A stretch of 64,000 bases of DNA from Serripes groenlandicus (taxonomy: Eukaryota > Mollusca > Bivalvia > Cardiida > Cardiidae). Of this stretch, positions 23,969-36,029 are shown piece by piece (the stretch's first letter is position 1; the number at the start of each line of letters is the position of its first letter). The notes beneath the pieces are model-generated. The model was given only the letters and a program-made list of their open reading frames with translations, made no database searches and was not told the origin of the DNA. The stretch is from the NCBI GenBank assembly GCA_031761405.1, contig JASEVX010000008.1, positions 68,075,418 to 68,139,417 on the forward strand, in the 5' to 3' direction. A program made the translations under genes and the position numbers.

Positions 23969-24361
23969 TTTACCCGATAGGATTGTTTATAACAGAGCTT
24001 TGAAAACATTGTTGGTAAAACAGTTAACATCTGAAGATTTTAATGTATAATACACGTCGAATTAATCGGGAATTATAAGGTAAATTGTTCAATAATCATC
24101 ATCACAGACGTTTATATATTCGTATAACGTCCCGCCCGGTCATATCAAATATTTCGGGGAATAGTGTAGACTAGCAGTATTCTACTTGTTTGACATCTTC
24201 TATTTATAGATATAAAATGTAAACGGATAACTTGCCGGTAATAACAAGACATAGTGATAAGATTAGTTGTAATCTTTAGATATTTATTTTAAAATCGATT
24301 GAACTTTTTCATAGTTTTATTGAGAGCTTACGCCATTTTCTAATTTAGTTCCGCATTACAC

Positions 24362-24500
24362 AATGGAAAATGTATGATCCCAAATGATTCACACCAGTGA
24401 TAGGTTATGCAATGTGCCTTGTCCAAGACAAATTAACTGTTGCTAGCCTGAGAGGGGATCGAACCCGTGACGCCATGTCTCAGGTCCCCACCACCCAGAA
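24362..24500 (-). mobile_element. Diverged SINE remnant, minus strand
   Basis: The reverse complement reads a B box (gggttcgatcccct), then ggacaaggcacatt and, further on, gggatcata. These appear in the same order as gggttcgatcccc, gggcaaggcacact and gggatcatgaata in the full-length SINE at 692-946. The tRNA-like head is incomplete. The 28-bp array starts where the 5' end of the element should be. Confidence 0.7.
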
Positions 24501-25315
24501 AGAACAATCAAACCGTGTAAACAGATCTGAACCAATCAATCCGTGTAAACAGATCTGGATAAAACAAGCCGTGTAAACATATCTGGACCAATCAAACCGT
24601 GTAACCTATCTGGACCAATCAATCCGTGTAAACAGATCTGGCGAATAAAGCCGTGTAAACAGATCTAGATATAACAAGTCATCTGAAACGATCTGGTCCA
24701 ATCAAGCCGTGTAAACAGATATGGCCCAATCAATCCGTGTAAACAGATCTGGTCCAATCAATCCGTGTAAACAGATCTGGGCAAATCAATCCGTGTCAAC
24801 AGATCTAGACCAATCAATCCGTGTAAACAGATCTGGCGAATAAAGCCGTGTAAACAGATCTAGATATAACAAGTCATCTGAACAGATCTGGTCCAATCAA
24901 GCTGTGTAAACAGATCTGGCCCAATCAATCCGTCTAAACAGATCTGGCCCAATCAATCCGTGTAAACAGATCTGTGCAAATCAATCCGTGTAAACAGATC
25001 TGGACAAATCAAGTCATGTAAACAGATCTGGCTCGACCAAGCCGTGTAAACAGATCTGGACCAATCAACCCGTGTAAACAGATCTGAAAAATCAATCCGT
25101 GTAAACAGATATTGACAAATCAAGCCATGCAAACAGATCTGGACAAATCAAGCCGTGTAAACAGATCTGGACAAATCAATCCGTGTAAACAGATCTTGAC
25201 AATTTAAGCCATGTAAACAGATCTTAACAAATCCAGCCATGCAAACAGATCTGGACAAATCAAGCCGTGTAAACAGATCTGGACAAATCAAGCCGTGTAA
25301 ACAGATCTGGACCAG
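24499..25315. repeat. Minisatellite array L, 28-bp unit, about 29 copies
   Basis: The unit contains aatc(a/c)a(t/g)ccgtgtaaac and agatctgga(c). A variant run (gcgaataaagccgtg, then tagatataacaagtcatctg) occurs near 24,638 and again about 196 bp (7 units) further on, a small higher-order repeat. No coding content. Confidence 0.93.
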
Positions 25316-26146
25316 ACATTTTCATCCCTCGCGAGATCATTTAAGTTCTTAACGTCAACCGAAAAAGGTTATACCCTACACAAACAGTGCTCACTCAGAC
25401 GATCGCAATGTTTCGAATGAGTCCATTGTGTAAAATATACTCGTAGATCAGGGTTCGAAACTACAAAACTCTGAAAACGTCCTCAGTGCTCAGAAATGAA
25501 TTCCAAATCATTTGTCAATTTCGAGAATTAATTTGCTTCTGACCTATCAGAAACTTGAGCACAAACTCTGAGTACAGATTAAACTTTTATAGCTCTGGAG
25601 CCTGACTTGAATTCTATCCACATTTAGAGTAACCTTATTCTCCGTTAATGAGGCGAGTCAACACATGTGTTGGTTTAAATTCACAATCTTCATCAACCGT
25701 ACCAAACATTAACACTCGGCTAGTTCCGTAAACAGACATCGGGAATAATAACAATTAACTCAAAAACTTCTGTGACGTAGTTCCTGTTAGCGTCTCTTTC
25801 AAATTAATGAAGTTTATGCGGACTGTTTCGGATTTTATCCCACGTTAAAGTGGATTACTTTTAACCGCATCACCTTACCGGAAGCCGATTCACTTTCCTA
25901 TTTTAAATATATTCATGGCCTAAAGTTAACTTACGAGTTTAGTGGAAGAGTTCAGAGGCGGTCTTCTTCTGGCAAGAAATAATATCTAATAATCGATTGT
26001 GTCAAATAAAATGAACGCCATTTTATGTTTTACCTAAATCTATGACACGATGTCAGAGAGGTTCAGATGGACTATCAAAAACATTTCCTCGTGAATCTCA
26101 TTTAAGTAGTCTAGTTTGATTTGATTTGAGAGTGACTCCATTTTCG
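25316..26146. other. Unique spacer, no gene seen
   Basis: AT-rich sequence left of the 30-bp array. A B-box-like word (gggttcgaaac, about 25,450) is present without a matching A box. No open frame or other signal is convincing. Confidence 0.4.
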
Positions 26147-26150
26147 ACAA

Positions 26151-26207
26151 TATTCATTCATACCACGACGGCCGGTTCACCAGTCTATTTCCTAGCTGGT
26201 TTTCTAA
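26151..26207 (+). repeat. Left-boundary sequence of the 30-bp array (original copy)
   Basis: About 57 bp containing attcataccacgacggccg and tttcctagctggttttctaa lie between unique DNA and the first 30-bp monomer. The same segment occurs three more times inside the array, at 28,889, 29,162 and 30,185. Confidence 0.85.
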
Positions 26208-28888
26208 CAACAGTACTCCACACAACAGTCTTTCTGACACCAGTACTCAACACAACAGTCTTTCTGACACCAGTACTCCACACAGCAGTCTTTCTGACAC
26301 CAGTACTCCACACAACAACCTTTCTGACACCAGTACTCCACACAACAGTCTTTCTAACACCATTACTCCACATAACAACCTTTCTGACACCAGTACTCCA
26401 CACAACACCCTTTCTGACACCAGTACTCCACACAACAGTCTTTCTAACACCAGTACTCCACACGTCAGTGTTTCTGACACCAGTACTACACACAACCGTC
26501 TTTCTGACACCAGTACTCCACATAACAACCTTTCTGACACCAGTACTCCACACAACAGTCTTTCTTACACCAGTACTTCACACAACAGTCTTTCTAACAC
26601 CAGTACTCCACACAACAGTGTTTCTGACACCAGTACTCGACACAACAGTCTATCTGACACCAGTACTCCACACAACACCCTTTCTGACACCAGTACTCCA
26701 CATAACAGTCTTTATGACACCAGTACTCCACATAACAGTCTTTATGACACCAGTACTCCACACAACAGTCTTTATGACACCAGTACTACACACAACAGTC
26801 TTTCTGACACCAGTACTCCACACAACACCCTTTCTGACACCAGTACTCCACATAACAGTCTTTATGACACCAGTACTCCACATAACAGTCTTTATGACAC
26901 CAGTACTCCACATAACAGTCTTTCTGACACCAGTACTACACACAACAGTCTTTCTAACACCAGTACTCCACACGTCAGTGTTTCTGACACCAGTACTCCA
27001 CACAACAGTCTTTATGACACCAGTACTCCACACAACAGTCTTTATGACACCAGTACTCCACACAACACCCTTTCTGACACCAGTACTCCACATAACAGTC
27101 TTTATGACACCAGTACTCCACATAACAGTCTTTATGACACCAGTACTCCACACAACAGTCTTTATGACACCAGTACTCCACACAACACCCTTTCTGACAC
27201 CAGTACTCCACATAACAGTCTTTATGACACCAGTACTCCACATAACAGTCTTTATGACACCAGTACTCCACACAACAGTCTTTATGACACCAGTACTACA
27301 CACAACAGTCTTTCTGACACCAGTACTCCACACAACACCCTTTCTGACACCAGTACTCCACATAACAGTCTTTATGACACCAGTACTCCACATAACAGTC
27401 TTTATGACACCAGTACTCCACATAACAGTCTTTCTGACACCAGTACTACACACAACAGTCTTTCTAACACCAGTACTCCACACATCAGTGTTTCTGACAC
27501 CAGTACTCCACACAACAGTCTTTCTGACACCAGTACTACACACAACAGTCTTTATGACACCAGTACTCCACATAACAGTCTTTATGACACCAGTACTCCA
27601 CACAACAGTCTTTATGACACCAGTACTCCACATAACAGTCTTTCTGACACCAGTACTACACACAACAGTCTTTCTAACACCAGTACTCCACACGTCAGTG
27701 TTTCTGACACCAGTACTCCACACAACAGTCTTTCTGACACCAGTACTACACACAACAGTCTTTCTAACACCAGTACTCCACACGTCAGTGTTTCTGACAC
27801 CAGTACTCCACACAACAGTCTTTCTGACACCAGTACTCCACATAACAGTCTTTCTGACACCAGTACTACACACAACAGTCTTTCTGACACCAGTACTCCA
27901 CACGTCAGTGTTTCTGACACCAGTACTCCACACAACAGTCTTTCTGATACCAGTACTCCACACAACAGTCTTTCTAACACCAGTACTCCACACAACACTC
28001 TTTCTGACACCAGTACTCAACACAACAGTCTTTCTGACACCAGTACTACACACAACAGTCTTTCTGACACCAGTACTACACACAACAGTCTTTCTGACAC
28101 CAGTACTCTACACAACAGTCTTTCTGACACCAGTACTACACACAACAGTCTTTCTGACACCAGTACTCAACACAACAGTCTTTCTGACACCAGTACTCCA
28201 CACAACAGTCTTTCTGACACCAGTATTCAACACAACAGTCTTTCTGACACCAGTACTCAACACAACACTCTTTCTGACACCAGTACTCCACACAACAGTC
28301 TTTCTAACACCAGTACTCCACACAACAGTCTTTCTGACACCAGTACTCAACACAACACTCTTTCTGACACCAGTACTCAACACAACAGTCTTTCTGACAC
28401 CAGTACTCCACACAACAGTCTTTCTGACACCAGTACTCAACACAACACTCTTTCTGACACCAGTACTCAACACAACAGTCTTTCTGACACCAGTATTCAA
28501 CACAACAGTCTTTCTGACACCAGTACTCCACACAACAGTCTTTCTGACACCAGTACTCAACACAACACTCTTTCTGACACCAGTACTCAACACAACAGTC
28601 TTTCTGACACCAGTACTCCACACAACAGTCTTTCTGACACCAGTACTCAACACAACACTCTTTCTGACACCAGTACTCAACACAACAGTCTTTCTGACAC
28701 CAGTACTCCACACAACAGTCTTTCTGACACCAGTACTCCACACAACAGTCTTTCTGACACCAGTACTCAACACAACACTCTTTCTGACACCAGTACTCAA
28801 CACAACAGTCTTTCTGACACCAGTACTCCACACAACAGTCTTTCTGACACCAGTACTACACACAACAGTCTTTCTGACACCAGTACTC

Positions 28889-28940
28889 ATTCATACCACG
28901 ACGGCCGGTTCACCTGTCTATTTCCTAGCTGGTTTTCTAA
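28889..28940 (+). repeat. Captured left-boundary copy 1 inside array M
   Basis: Carries attcataccacgacggccg and tttcctagctggttttctaa, copied from the array's left flank; it differs from the original by only a few bases. Confidence 0.88.
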
Positions 28941-29161
28941 CACCAGTACTCCACACAACAGTCTTTCTGACACCAGTACTCAACACAACAGTCTTTCTGA
29001 CACCAGTACTCAACATAACAGTCTTTCTGAGACCAGTGCTCCACACAACAGTCTTTCTTACACCAGGACTCCACACAACATTCTTTCTGACACCAGTACT
29101 ACACACAACATTCTTTCTGACACCAGTACTACACACAACAGTCTTTCTGACACCAGTACTC

Positions 29162-29213
29162 ATTCATACCACGACGGCCGGTTCACCCGTCTATTTCCTA
29201 GCTGGTTTTCTAA
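29162..29213 (+). repeat. Captured left-boundary copy 2 inside array M
   Basis: Same segment as at 26,151 and 28,889. The 150 bp before it (29,010-29,161) is repeated exactly before copy 3. Confidence 0.88.
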
Positions 29214-30184
29214 CACCAGTACTCCACACAACAGTCTTTCTGACACCAGTACTCAACACAACATTCTTTCTGACACCAGTACTCCACACAGCAGTCTTTC
29301 TGACACCAGTACTCCACACAGCAGTCTTTCTGACACCAGTACTCAACACAACAGTCTTTCTGACACCAGTACTCCACATAACAGTCTTTCTGACACCAGT
29401 ACTCAACACAACAGTCTTTCTGACACCAGTACTCCACATAACAGTCTTTCTGACACCAGTACTCAACACAACAGTCTTTCTGACACCAGTACTCCACATA
29501 ACAGTCTTTCTGACACCAGTACTCAACACAACAGTCTTTCTGACACCAGTACTCCACACAACAGTCTTTCTGACACCAGTACTCAACACAACAGTCTTTC
29601 TGACACCAGTACTCCACACAACAGTCTTTCTGACACCAGTACTCAACACAACAGTCTTTCTGACACCAGTACTCAACACAACACTCTTTCTGACACCAGT
29701 ACTCAACACAACAGTCTTTCTGACACCAGTACTCCACACAACAGTCTTTCTGACACCAGTACTCCACACAACAGTCTTTCTGACACCAGTACTCAACACA
29801 ACACTCTTTCTGACACCAGTACTCAACACAACAGTCTTTCTGACACCAGTACTACACACAACAGTCTTTCTGACACCAGTACTCCACACAGCAGTCTTTC
29901 TGACACCAGTACTCAACACAACACTCTTTCTGACACCAGTACTCCACACAACAGTCTTTCTGACACCAGTACTCCACACAACAGTCTTTATGACACCAGT
30001 ACTCCACACAACAGTCTTTCTGACACCAGTACTCAACATAACAGTCTTTCTGAGACCAGTGCTCCACACAACAGTCTTTCTTACACCAGGACTCCACACA
30101 ACATTCTTTCTGACACCAGTACTACACACAACATTCTTTCTGACACCAGTACTACACACAACAGTCTTTCTGACACCAGTACTC

Positions 30185-30236
30185 ATTCATACCACGACGG
30201 CCGGTTCACCCGTCTATTTCCTAGCTGGTTTTCTAA
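30185..30236 (+). repeat. Captured left-boundary copy 3 inside array M
   Basis: Lies 1,023 bp after copy 2. The preceding variant monomers (gagaccagtgctcc, ttacaccaggactcc) and the first monomers after it match those around copy 2, so a block of about 1 kb was duplicated in tandem. Confidence 0.88.
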
Positions 30237-32182
30237 CACCAGTACTCCACACAACAGTCTTTCTGACACCAGTACTCAACACAACATTCTTTCTGACACC
30301 AGTACTCCACACAGCAGTCTTTCTGACACCAGTACTCCACACAGCAGTCTTTCTGACACCAGTACTCAACACAACAGTCTTTCTGACACCAGTACTCCAC
30401 ATAACAGTCTTTCTGACACCAGTACTCAACACAACACTCTTTCTGACACCAGTACTACACACAACAGTCTTTCTGACACCAGTACTCAACACAACATTCT
30501 TTCTGACACCAGTAATCAACATAACAGTCTTTCTGACACCAGTACTCAACATAACAGTCTTTCTGACACCAGTACTCAACACAACAGTCTTTCTGACACC
30601 AGTACTCAACACAACACTCTTTCTGACACCAGTACTACACACAACAGTCTTTCTGACACCAGTACTCAACACAACATTCTTTCTGACACCAGTAATCAAC
30701 ACAACAGTCTTTCTGACACCAGTACTCAACACAACACTCTTTCTGACACCAGTACTCCACACAACAGTCTTTCTGACACCAGTACTCAACACAACATTCT
30801 TTCTGACACCAGTAATCAACATAACAGTCTTTCTGACACCAGTACTCAACACAACAGTCTTTCTGACACCAGTACTACACACAACAGTCTTTCTGACACC
30901 AGTACTCCACACAGCAGTCTTTCTGACACCAGTACTCAACACAACACTCTTTCTGACACCAGTACTCCACACAACAGTCTTTCTAACACCAGTACTCCAC
31001 ACAACAGTCTTTCTAACACCAGTACTCAACACAACAGTCTTTCTGACACCAGTACTCCACACAGCAGTCTTTCTGACACCAGTACTCAACACAACAGTCT
31101 TTCTGACACCAGTACTCCACACAACAGTCTTTATGACACCAGTACTCCACACAACAGTCTTTCTGACACCAGTACTCCACACAACAGTCTTTCTGACACC
31201 AGTACTCCACACAACAGTCTTTATGACACCAGTACTCCACACAACAGTCTTTCTGACACCAGTACTCCACACAACAGTCTTTATGACACCAGTACTCCAC
31301 ACAACAGTCTTTATGACACCAGTACTCCACACAACAGTCTTTCTGACACCAGTACTCCACACAACAGTCTTTCTGACACCAGTACTCAACACAACACTCT
31401 TTCTGACACCAGTACTCCACACAACAGTCTTTCTGACACCAGTACTCCACACAACATTCTTTCTGACACCAGTACTCAACACAACACTCTTTCTGACACC
31501 AGTACTCAACACAACAGTCTTTCTGACACCAGTACTCAACACAGCAGTCTTTCTGACACCAGTACTCAACACAACAGTCTTTCTGACACCAGTACTCCAC
31601 ACAACAGTCTTTCTGACACCAGTACTCAACACAACACTCTTTCTGACACCAGTACTCAACACAACAGTCTTTCTGACACCAGTACTCAACACAGCAGTCT
31701 TTCTGACACCAGTACTCAACACAACAGTCTTTCTGACACCAGTACTCAACACAACACTCTTTCTGACACCAGTACTCCACACAACAGTCTTTCTGACACC
31801 AGTACTCAACACAACAGTCTTTCTGACACCAGTACTCCACACAACACTCTTTCTGACACCAGTACTCAACACAACAGTCTTTCTGACACCAGTACTCCAC
31901 ACAACACTCTTTCTGACACCAGTACTCAACACAACAGTCTTTCTGACACCAGTACTCCACACAACAGTCTTTCTGACACCAGTACTCCACACAACACTCT
32001 TTCTGACACCAGTACTCAACACAACAGTCTTTCTGACACCAGTACTCAACACAACAACCTTTCTGACACCAGTACTCCACACAGCAGTCTTTCAAAACAA
32101 CGGACATTTGTCCACATAGACTGTTAACCCATTGATGAAAGATAAATGACGCGTGACGCATTGACCTCTGTCAAGTCTCGGA

Positions 32183-32287
32183 CATTAATAAATCACATAT
32201 ATATGTGTCTATATACATTAATAAATCACATATATGTGTATATATACATTAATAACTAACACGTATATGTGTATATATACATTAACA

Positions 32288-32337
<50 letters not shown>

Positions 32338-32355
32338 CTATATACATTAATAAAT

Positions 32356-32390
<35 letters not shown>

Positions 32391-32975
32391 AAATCACATA
32401 TATATGTGCCTATATGCATTAACAAATCACACGTATATGTGTCTATATACATTAATAAATAACATATATATATATATATATGTCTCTATATACATTAATA
32501 AATCACATATATATATGTGTCTATATACATTAATAAATCACATATATGTGCCTATAAACATGAATAAATCACATATATATGTGCCTATATGCATTAACAA
32601 ATCACACGTATAGTTGCTATATACATTAATAAATAACATATATATGTGTCTATATACATTAATAAATAACATATATATGTGTCTAGATACATTAATAAAT
32701 CACACATATATATATATATATATGTGTCTAGATACATTAATAAATCACACTTATATGTGCCTATATACATTAATAAATCACACCTATATGTGTCTATAGA
32801 CATGAATATTCGCACATATATATGCCTATATACATGAATAAATCACACCTATATGTGCCTATAAACATGAATAAATCACACCTATCGCACCTATATGTGT
32901 CCATAAACACGAGGGGGGGGGGGGGAATCACATCTATATGTGTGTATATATACATGTGCCTATATATACCTGAAA
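32183..32975. repeat. Array N, about 33-bp AT-rich unit with expanded TA tracts
   Basis: The unit is tacattaataaatcacata plus tatatgtgtctata. Two units have long TA runs (about 32,293-32,330 and 32,359-32,386), and a run of 13 G lies near 32,913-32,926. The TA runs are self-complementary and can extrude as hairpins. Small open frames here are tyrosine/isoleucine repeats without meaning. Confidence 0.9.
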
Positions 32976-33065
32976 TGTGTAAAGCTTCTAAGGAATGCAA
33001 TAAATCCACAACAGATAGTTTCAACTATATATAAATGATAACAGATAAACGTACAGAAAACTAAA

Positions 33066-33285
33066 TTAACCCTTTCCCACATACCAAGGCTACAGCAGAC
33101 GATTTGAAAAAAAAATAAAAAAAATAATGGAAATGCAATATTATTGAGTAGAAATGAAAGCAATTCGGCAAAAGAAGAACTCGCTCAATACCAATATTTT
33201 GTTTGCTTAAATGTTTTCAAAAGTTTTCTGCTGCATATGCGGTAAAATGCCTCTGCAATCGGACAAAGAGTTACCCTTTCCCACA
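33066..33285 (+). mobile_element. Palindromic MITE copy P7
   Basis: Begins TTAACCCTTTCCCACATAC at about 33,067, followed by ggctacagcagacgatttg. It ends in a 3' arm with gttttcaaaagttttctgct and gcatatgcgg, then a short decayed end (caaagagtta). The hairpin core is eroded. It directly precedes copy P8. Confidence 0.75.
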
Positions 33286-33476
33286 TACACCAAATAGGCA
33301 ATAGACTTCTTTGAAAGTATGCATAAAAAGCTTTGGATACTCTCTTAAAATGAAAGTATGATTATTAAATAGAATTGAAAATATTGTGGCAAGGCGAAAT
33401 ATTGCTCATCATGAGCAATTTCTGCTTTTGTCAAAATGGTTTCTTAAGTCGTCTGCTATATAGATGCGTTACCACG
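33271..33476 (+). mobile_element. Palindromic MITE copy P8, best hairpin core
   Basis: Starts gttaccctttcccacatac and contains gaaaatattgtggcaaggcg, the core palindrome ttgctcatcatgagcaa (about 33,401-33,417), ttttgtcaaaatgg and aagtcgtctgct. The 3' terminal repeat is missing. Inverted arms around the core give the whole element a long hairpin potential. Confidence 0.75.
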
Positions 33477-33820
33477 CGGGGCAGATTTAATAACAAAACA
33501 AGAAAATAATAAATATTAAACCAAGCAATAACGTACGTTACCCCTTCTGAGCGTAGTAATATCCAAATGATAAACTTCACACACGAACTAGTCCCGGTAC
33601 TTTGATGGTTCAGCTGGGAATAGTTCCCGGGTTTGATTTTCTGTTATTATCGCAAAAAGGTAAATGATATAGAGGGAATACTGATAACCCCCTGTTTATT
33701 GGTTTTCTACCTCATATTAGATAAGTCGATTGGTCCAAACTGGAACAATTCGATAAAGTAACTGAAATCAAGAATTAAAGTGTAATATTTGGACACGTGG
33801 ATTTTAAGGAAATTATATCA
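33477..33820. other. Unique spacer, no gene seen
   Basis: A tRNA-like word pair (tggttcagctggga and cccgggtttgattt near 33,607-33,640) is too closely spaced for a tRNA. Nothing else recognisable. Confidence 0.4.
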
Positions 33821-33963
33821 GTTTGCCAGTCTCACACGTTCAACTCTATCGGGTACATATCTGTCTGGTTTCCCAGTCTCACACGTTCAACTCTATCAGG
33901 TACATATCTGTTTGGTTTCCCAGTCTCACACGTTCAACTCTATCGGGTATATATATGTTTATT
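33821..33963. repeat. Short tandem repeat O, 47-bp unit, 3 copies
   Basis: ccagtctcacacgttcaact recurs at 33,826, 33,873 and 33,920, exactly 47 bp apart, with single-base differences. Overlapping open frames on the plus strand (33,789-34,208) are not supported as genes. Confidence 0.92.
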
Positions 33964-34632
33964 TTACTACTCGGAGAACTGTGCTCTTGCTGACACCGGT
34001 CAAGGTAGGTACTATCTCATGTGCCTTATTCAAATATATGGAAAGAGCACCAGCCTGCTTTTCCTTTTTACAAAATAAATTACATGTCTTATCATTTGTT
34101 TTTCATCCTCACTATAATGTGACCTCGACTGTAAGGCTTTTGAAGCTACAATACGTCGTTCTACATTTATATGACACATTTGTACTTACGCAGGTAAGTA
34201 TAGAATAACGAAAATTAAGGTCAATGCATGATTAACAATTACGTAGAACAAATAAAAAACATTAAATAAAACACAAATGTAATCCATTACGATTCGAACT
34301 CAGGACCTTAGCATTACGAGTTCAACGCTCATGTTAAACTGCTAACTTCGCCTTTAAACTGGATGTGTGTCAGGATTTTATTTATAATCAAAACGGCCGC
34401 TCATTTATATGCTCATCCCTAGTTTGGACAATAAAACAATTCTTGATCTTTCATCATGTCTCACTGCTCGAATTGGATGTATATACCAATTGCTATTGTC
34501 AAGCACGTGTCTTGTCGCCATAGGTAGAAGACCTGTCATTTCTTTTAATACCCCTATGTTAAAAATGGTCAAGTCTAAACGCCATTTATAAAGAAGAAAA
34601 AGATAGCGATGACGACGACATAAAAAGATAAT
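33964..34632. other. Unique spacer with a tRNA-like relic, no gene seen
   Basis: Apart from the tRNA-like relic at 34,262-34,350, the block is unassigned. On the minus strand, a non-repetitive run of about 62 residues (34,405-34,590, containing KWRLDLTIFNIGVLKEMTG) is open into the GAA tract. It looks protein-like in composition but I recognise no family and no splice site. Confidence 0.35.
34262..34350 (-). other. tRNA-like sequence (decayed, Thr-like features)
   Basis: On the minus strand an A-box-like gttagcagtttaacatgagc is followed by a possible anticodon loop ctcgtaa and a B-box-like gagttcgaatc. The anticodon stem has mismatches and the acceptor arm does not pair well. It is probably a tRNA pseudogene or the head of an old SINE rather than a functional gene. 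Confidence 0.45.
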
Positions 34633-34840
34633 GATGAAGAAGAAGAAGAAGAAAAAGAAGAACACGAAGAAAACGAAGAAGAAGAAGAAGAAGAAGAAGA
34701 AGAAGAAGAAGAAGAAGAAGAAGAAGAAGAAGAAGAAGAAGAAGAAGAAGAAGAAGAAGAAGAAGAAGAAGAAGAAGAAGAAGAAGAAGAAGAAGAAGAA
34801 GAAAGAAGAAGAAGAAGAAGAAGAAGAAGAAGAAGAATAG

Positions 34841-34872
<32 letters not shown>

Positions 34873-34876
34873 AGAA

Positions 34877-34923
<47 letters not shown>

Positions 34924-35173
34924 AGAAGAAGAAGAAGAAGAAGAAGAAGAAGAAGAAGAAGAAGAAGAAGAAGAAGAAGAAGAAGAAGAAGAGGAGGAAG
35001 AAGAAGAAGAAGAAGAAGAAGAAGAAGAAGAAGAAGAAGAAGAAGAAGAAGAAGAAGAAGAAGAAGAAGAAGAAGAAGAAGAAGAAGAAGAAGAAGAAGA
35101 AGAAGAAGAAGAAGAAGAAGAAGAAGAAGAAGAAGAAGAAGAAGAAGAAGAAGAAGAAGAAGAAGAAGAAGAA

Positions 35174-35217
<44 letters not shown>

Positions 35218-35218
35218 T
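34633..35218 (+). repeat. GAA/TTC triplet microsatellite, about 580 bp
   Basis: Nearly pure (GAA)n on the plus strand with occasional interruptions (gaaaga near 34,801, agaataggaa near 34,836, gaggaa, gaggagg near 34,990). One strand is all purine, a composition known to form intramolecular triplex structures. The serine, phenylalanine, lysine and leucine homopolymer frames across it are artefacts. Confidence 0.97.
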
Positions 35219-35534
35219 GACGCAGAAGAAAGAAATAATCGTCGAAAAATACAGAGGATTAGGCCTACTGAATACGCGGCAAATCTCGCGTATGTTCGGG
35301 TATTTCCGTAATGTAAGAAAAATATAAAAAACAATTGTACATGGGAACTGAGAATAAATGGCTGACTGAGTTATCAAGATTCAGAGTGAGGTCTTTACTG
35401 GAATAAGTCCATAGTTAAACCACTATTCCAATTTAAGCACGTCATCTCAATCCTCCTTTCTATAGTAGCTTCACATGTCTTAACATTAGAACATTCGGGT
35501 TCAGACAGATATCTGGATGTTTATATATCTCATA
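35219..35534. other. Unique spacer, no gene seen
   Basis: Mixed-composition sequence between the GAA tract and a short tandem repeat. No recognisable feature. Confidence 0.4.
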
Positions 35535-35745
35535 AATATGAATGGAATGGACGGTCTCCAGTCTACGCTAGATCCATTCCGGTTTAATATGACCGGTTAT
35601 GGACGGTCTCAAGTTTACGCCAGATCCATTCCGGTTAAATATGAATGGAATGGACGGTCTACAGTTTACACCAGATCGATTCCGGTTAAATATGAATGGA
35701 ATGGACGGTCTCCAGTCTACGCCAGATCCATTCCGGTTTATATTA
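35535..35745. repeat. Short tandem repeat Q, 51/52-bp unit, 4 copies
   Basis: tggacggtct recurs at 35,548, 35,600, 35,651 and 35,702. Each unit also carries ggaatgga and its inverse tccattcc about 20 bases apart, giving every copy a hairpin of about 8 bp. Frames on both strands are open because 51 is divisible by three. Confidence 0.92.
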
Positions 35746-36029
35746 TCGTACTCAGTGAAACATGCCAGCACACTTATTGTTGCGTTTTGTCCAATTATTA
35801 TAATTATTATAACCCATTACCTTAAGATTATAATTAACCCAGGATGGTTTCCCGTGCGGAACCGTTTGATCGTCAGAGTACATTGATACTTTAGGTGGTA
35901 TATATATATACGAGCTTGGATCTCGGGAAACAAACCTTAACGTTTCTTAAATTAGAAATCAAAGCTATGCCTGGACATCAAATATACGATATTTGTTAGA
36001 CGTTGCTATGATCTAATAGTGAGCAGTTT

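Larger units (their letters stand above)
26205..32092. repeat. Minisatellite array M, 30-bp unit, about 190 copies, carrying a 1,997-codon open frame
   Basis: The unit is cagtactccacacaacagtc plus tttctgacac. Because 30 is ten codons, a plus-strand frame (26,126-32,119) stays open for 1,997 residues of a decapeptide such as LTPVLHTTVF. Minus-strand frames of 477, 260, 331 and 622 residues are open over the same DNA. Common variants change the amino acid (cac/aac, aca/ata/gca, gtc/ctc/ttc/ccc, ctg/atg), and third positions are no more variable than first or second. That is what a non-coding minisatellite would give. No signal peptide, splice signal or promoter supports a gene. Confidence 0.93.

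Noticed and set aside
26126..32119. 1,997-residue plus-strand open frame as a giant repetitive protein gene
   Set aside because: Period is 30 bp, both strands are open, substitutions are mostly amino-acid changing without codon-position bias, and no promoter, splice or secretion signal is visible.
32293..32386. TA runs as a promoter TATA region
   Set aside because: They are microsatellite expansions inside a tandem unit with no adjacent gene.
33600..33645. tRNA-like A and B boxes
   Set aside because: The two motifs are too close together for a tRNA or SINE head.
34405..35377. Poly-serine, poly-phenylalanine and poly-lysine proteins
   Set aside because: Translation of the GAA/TTC microsatellite in different frames.
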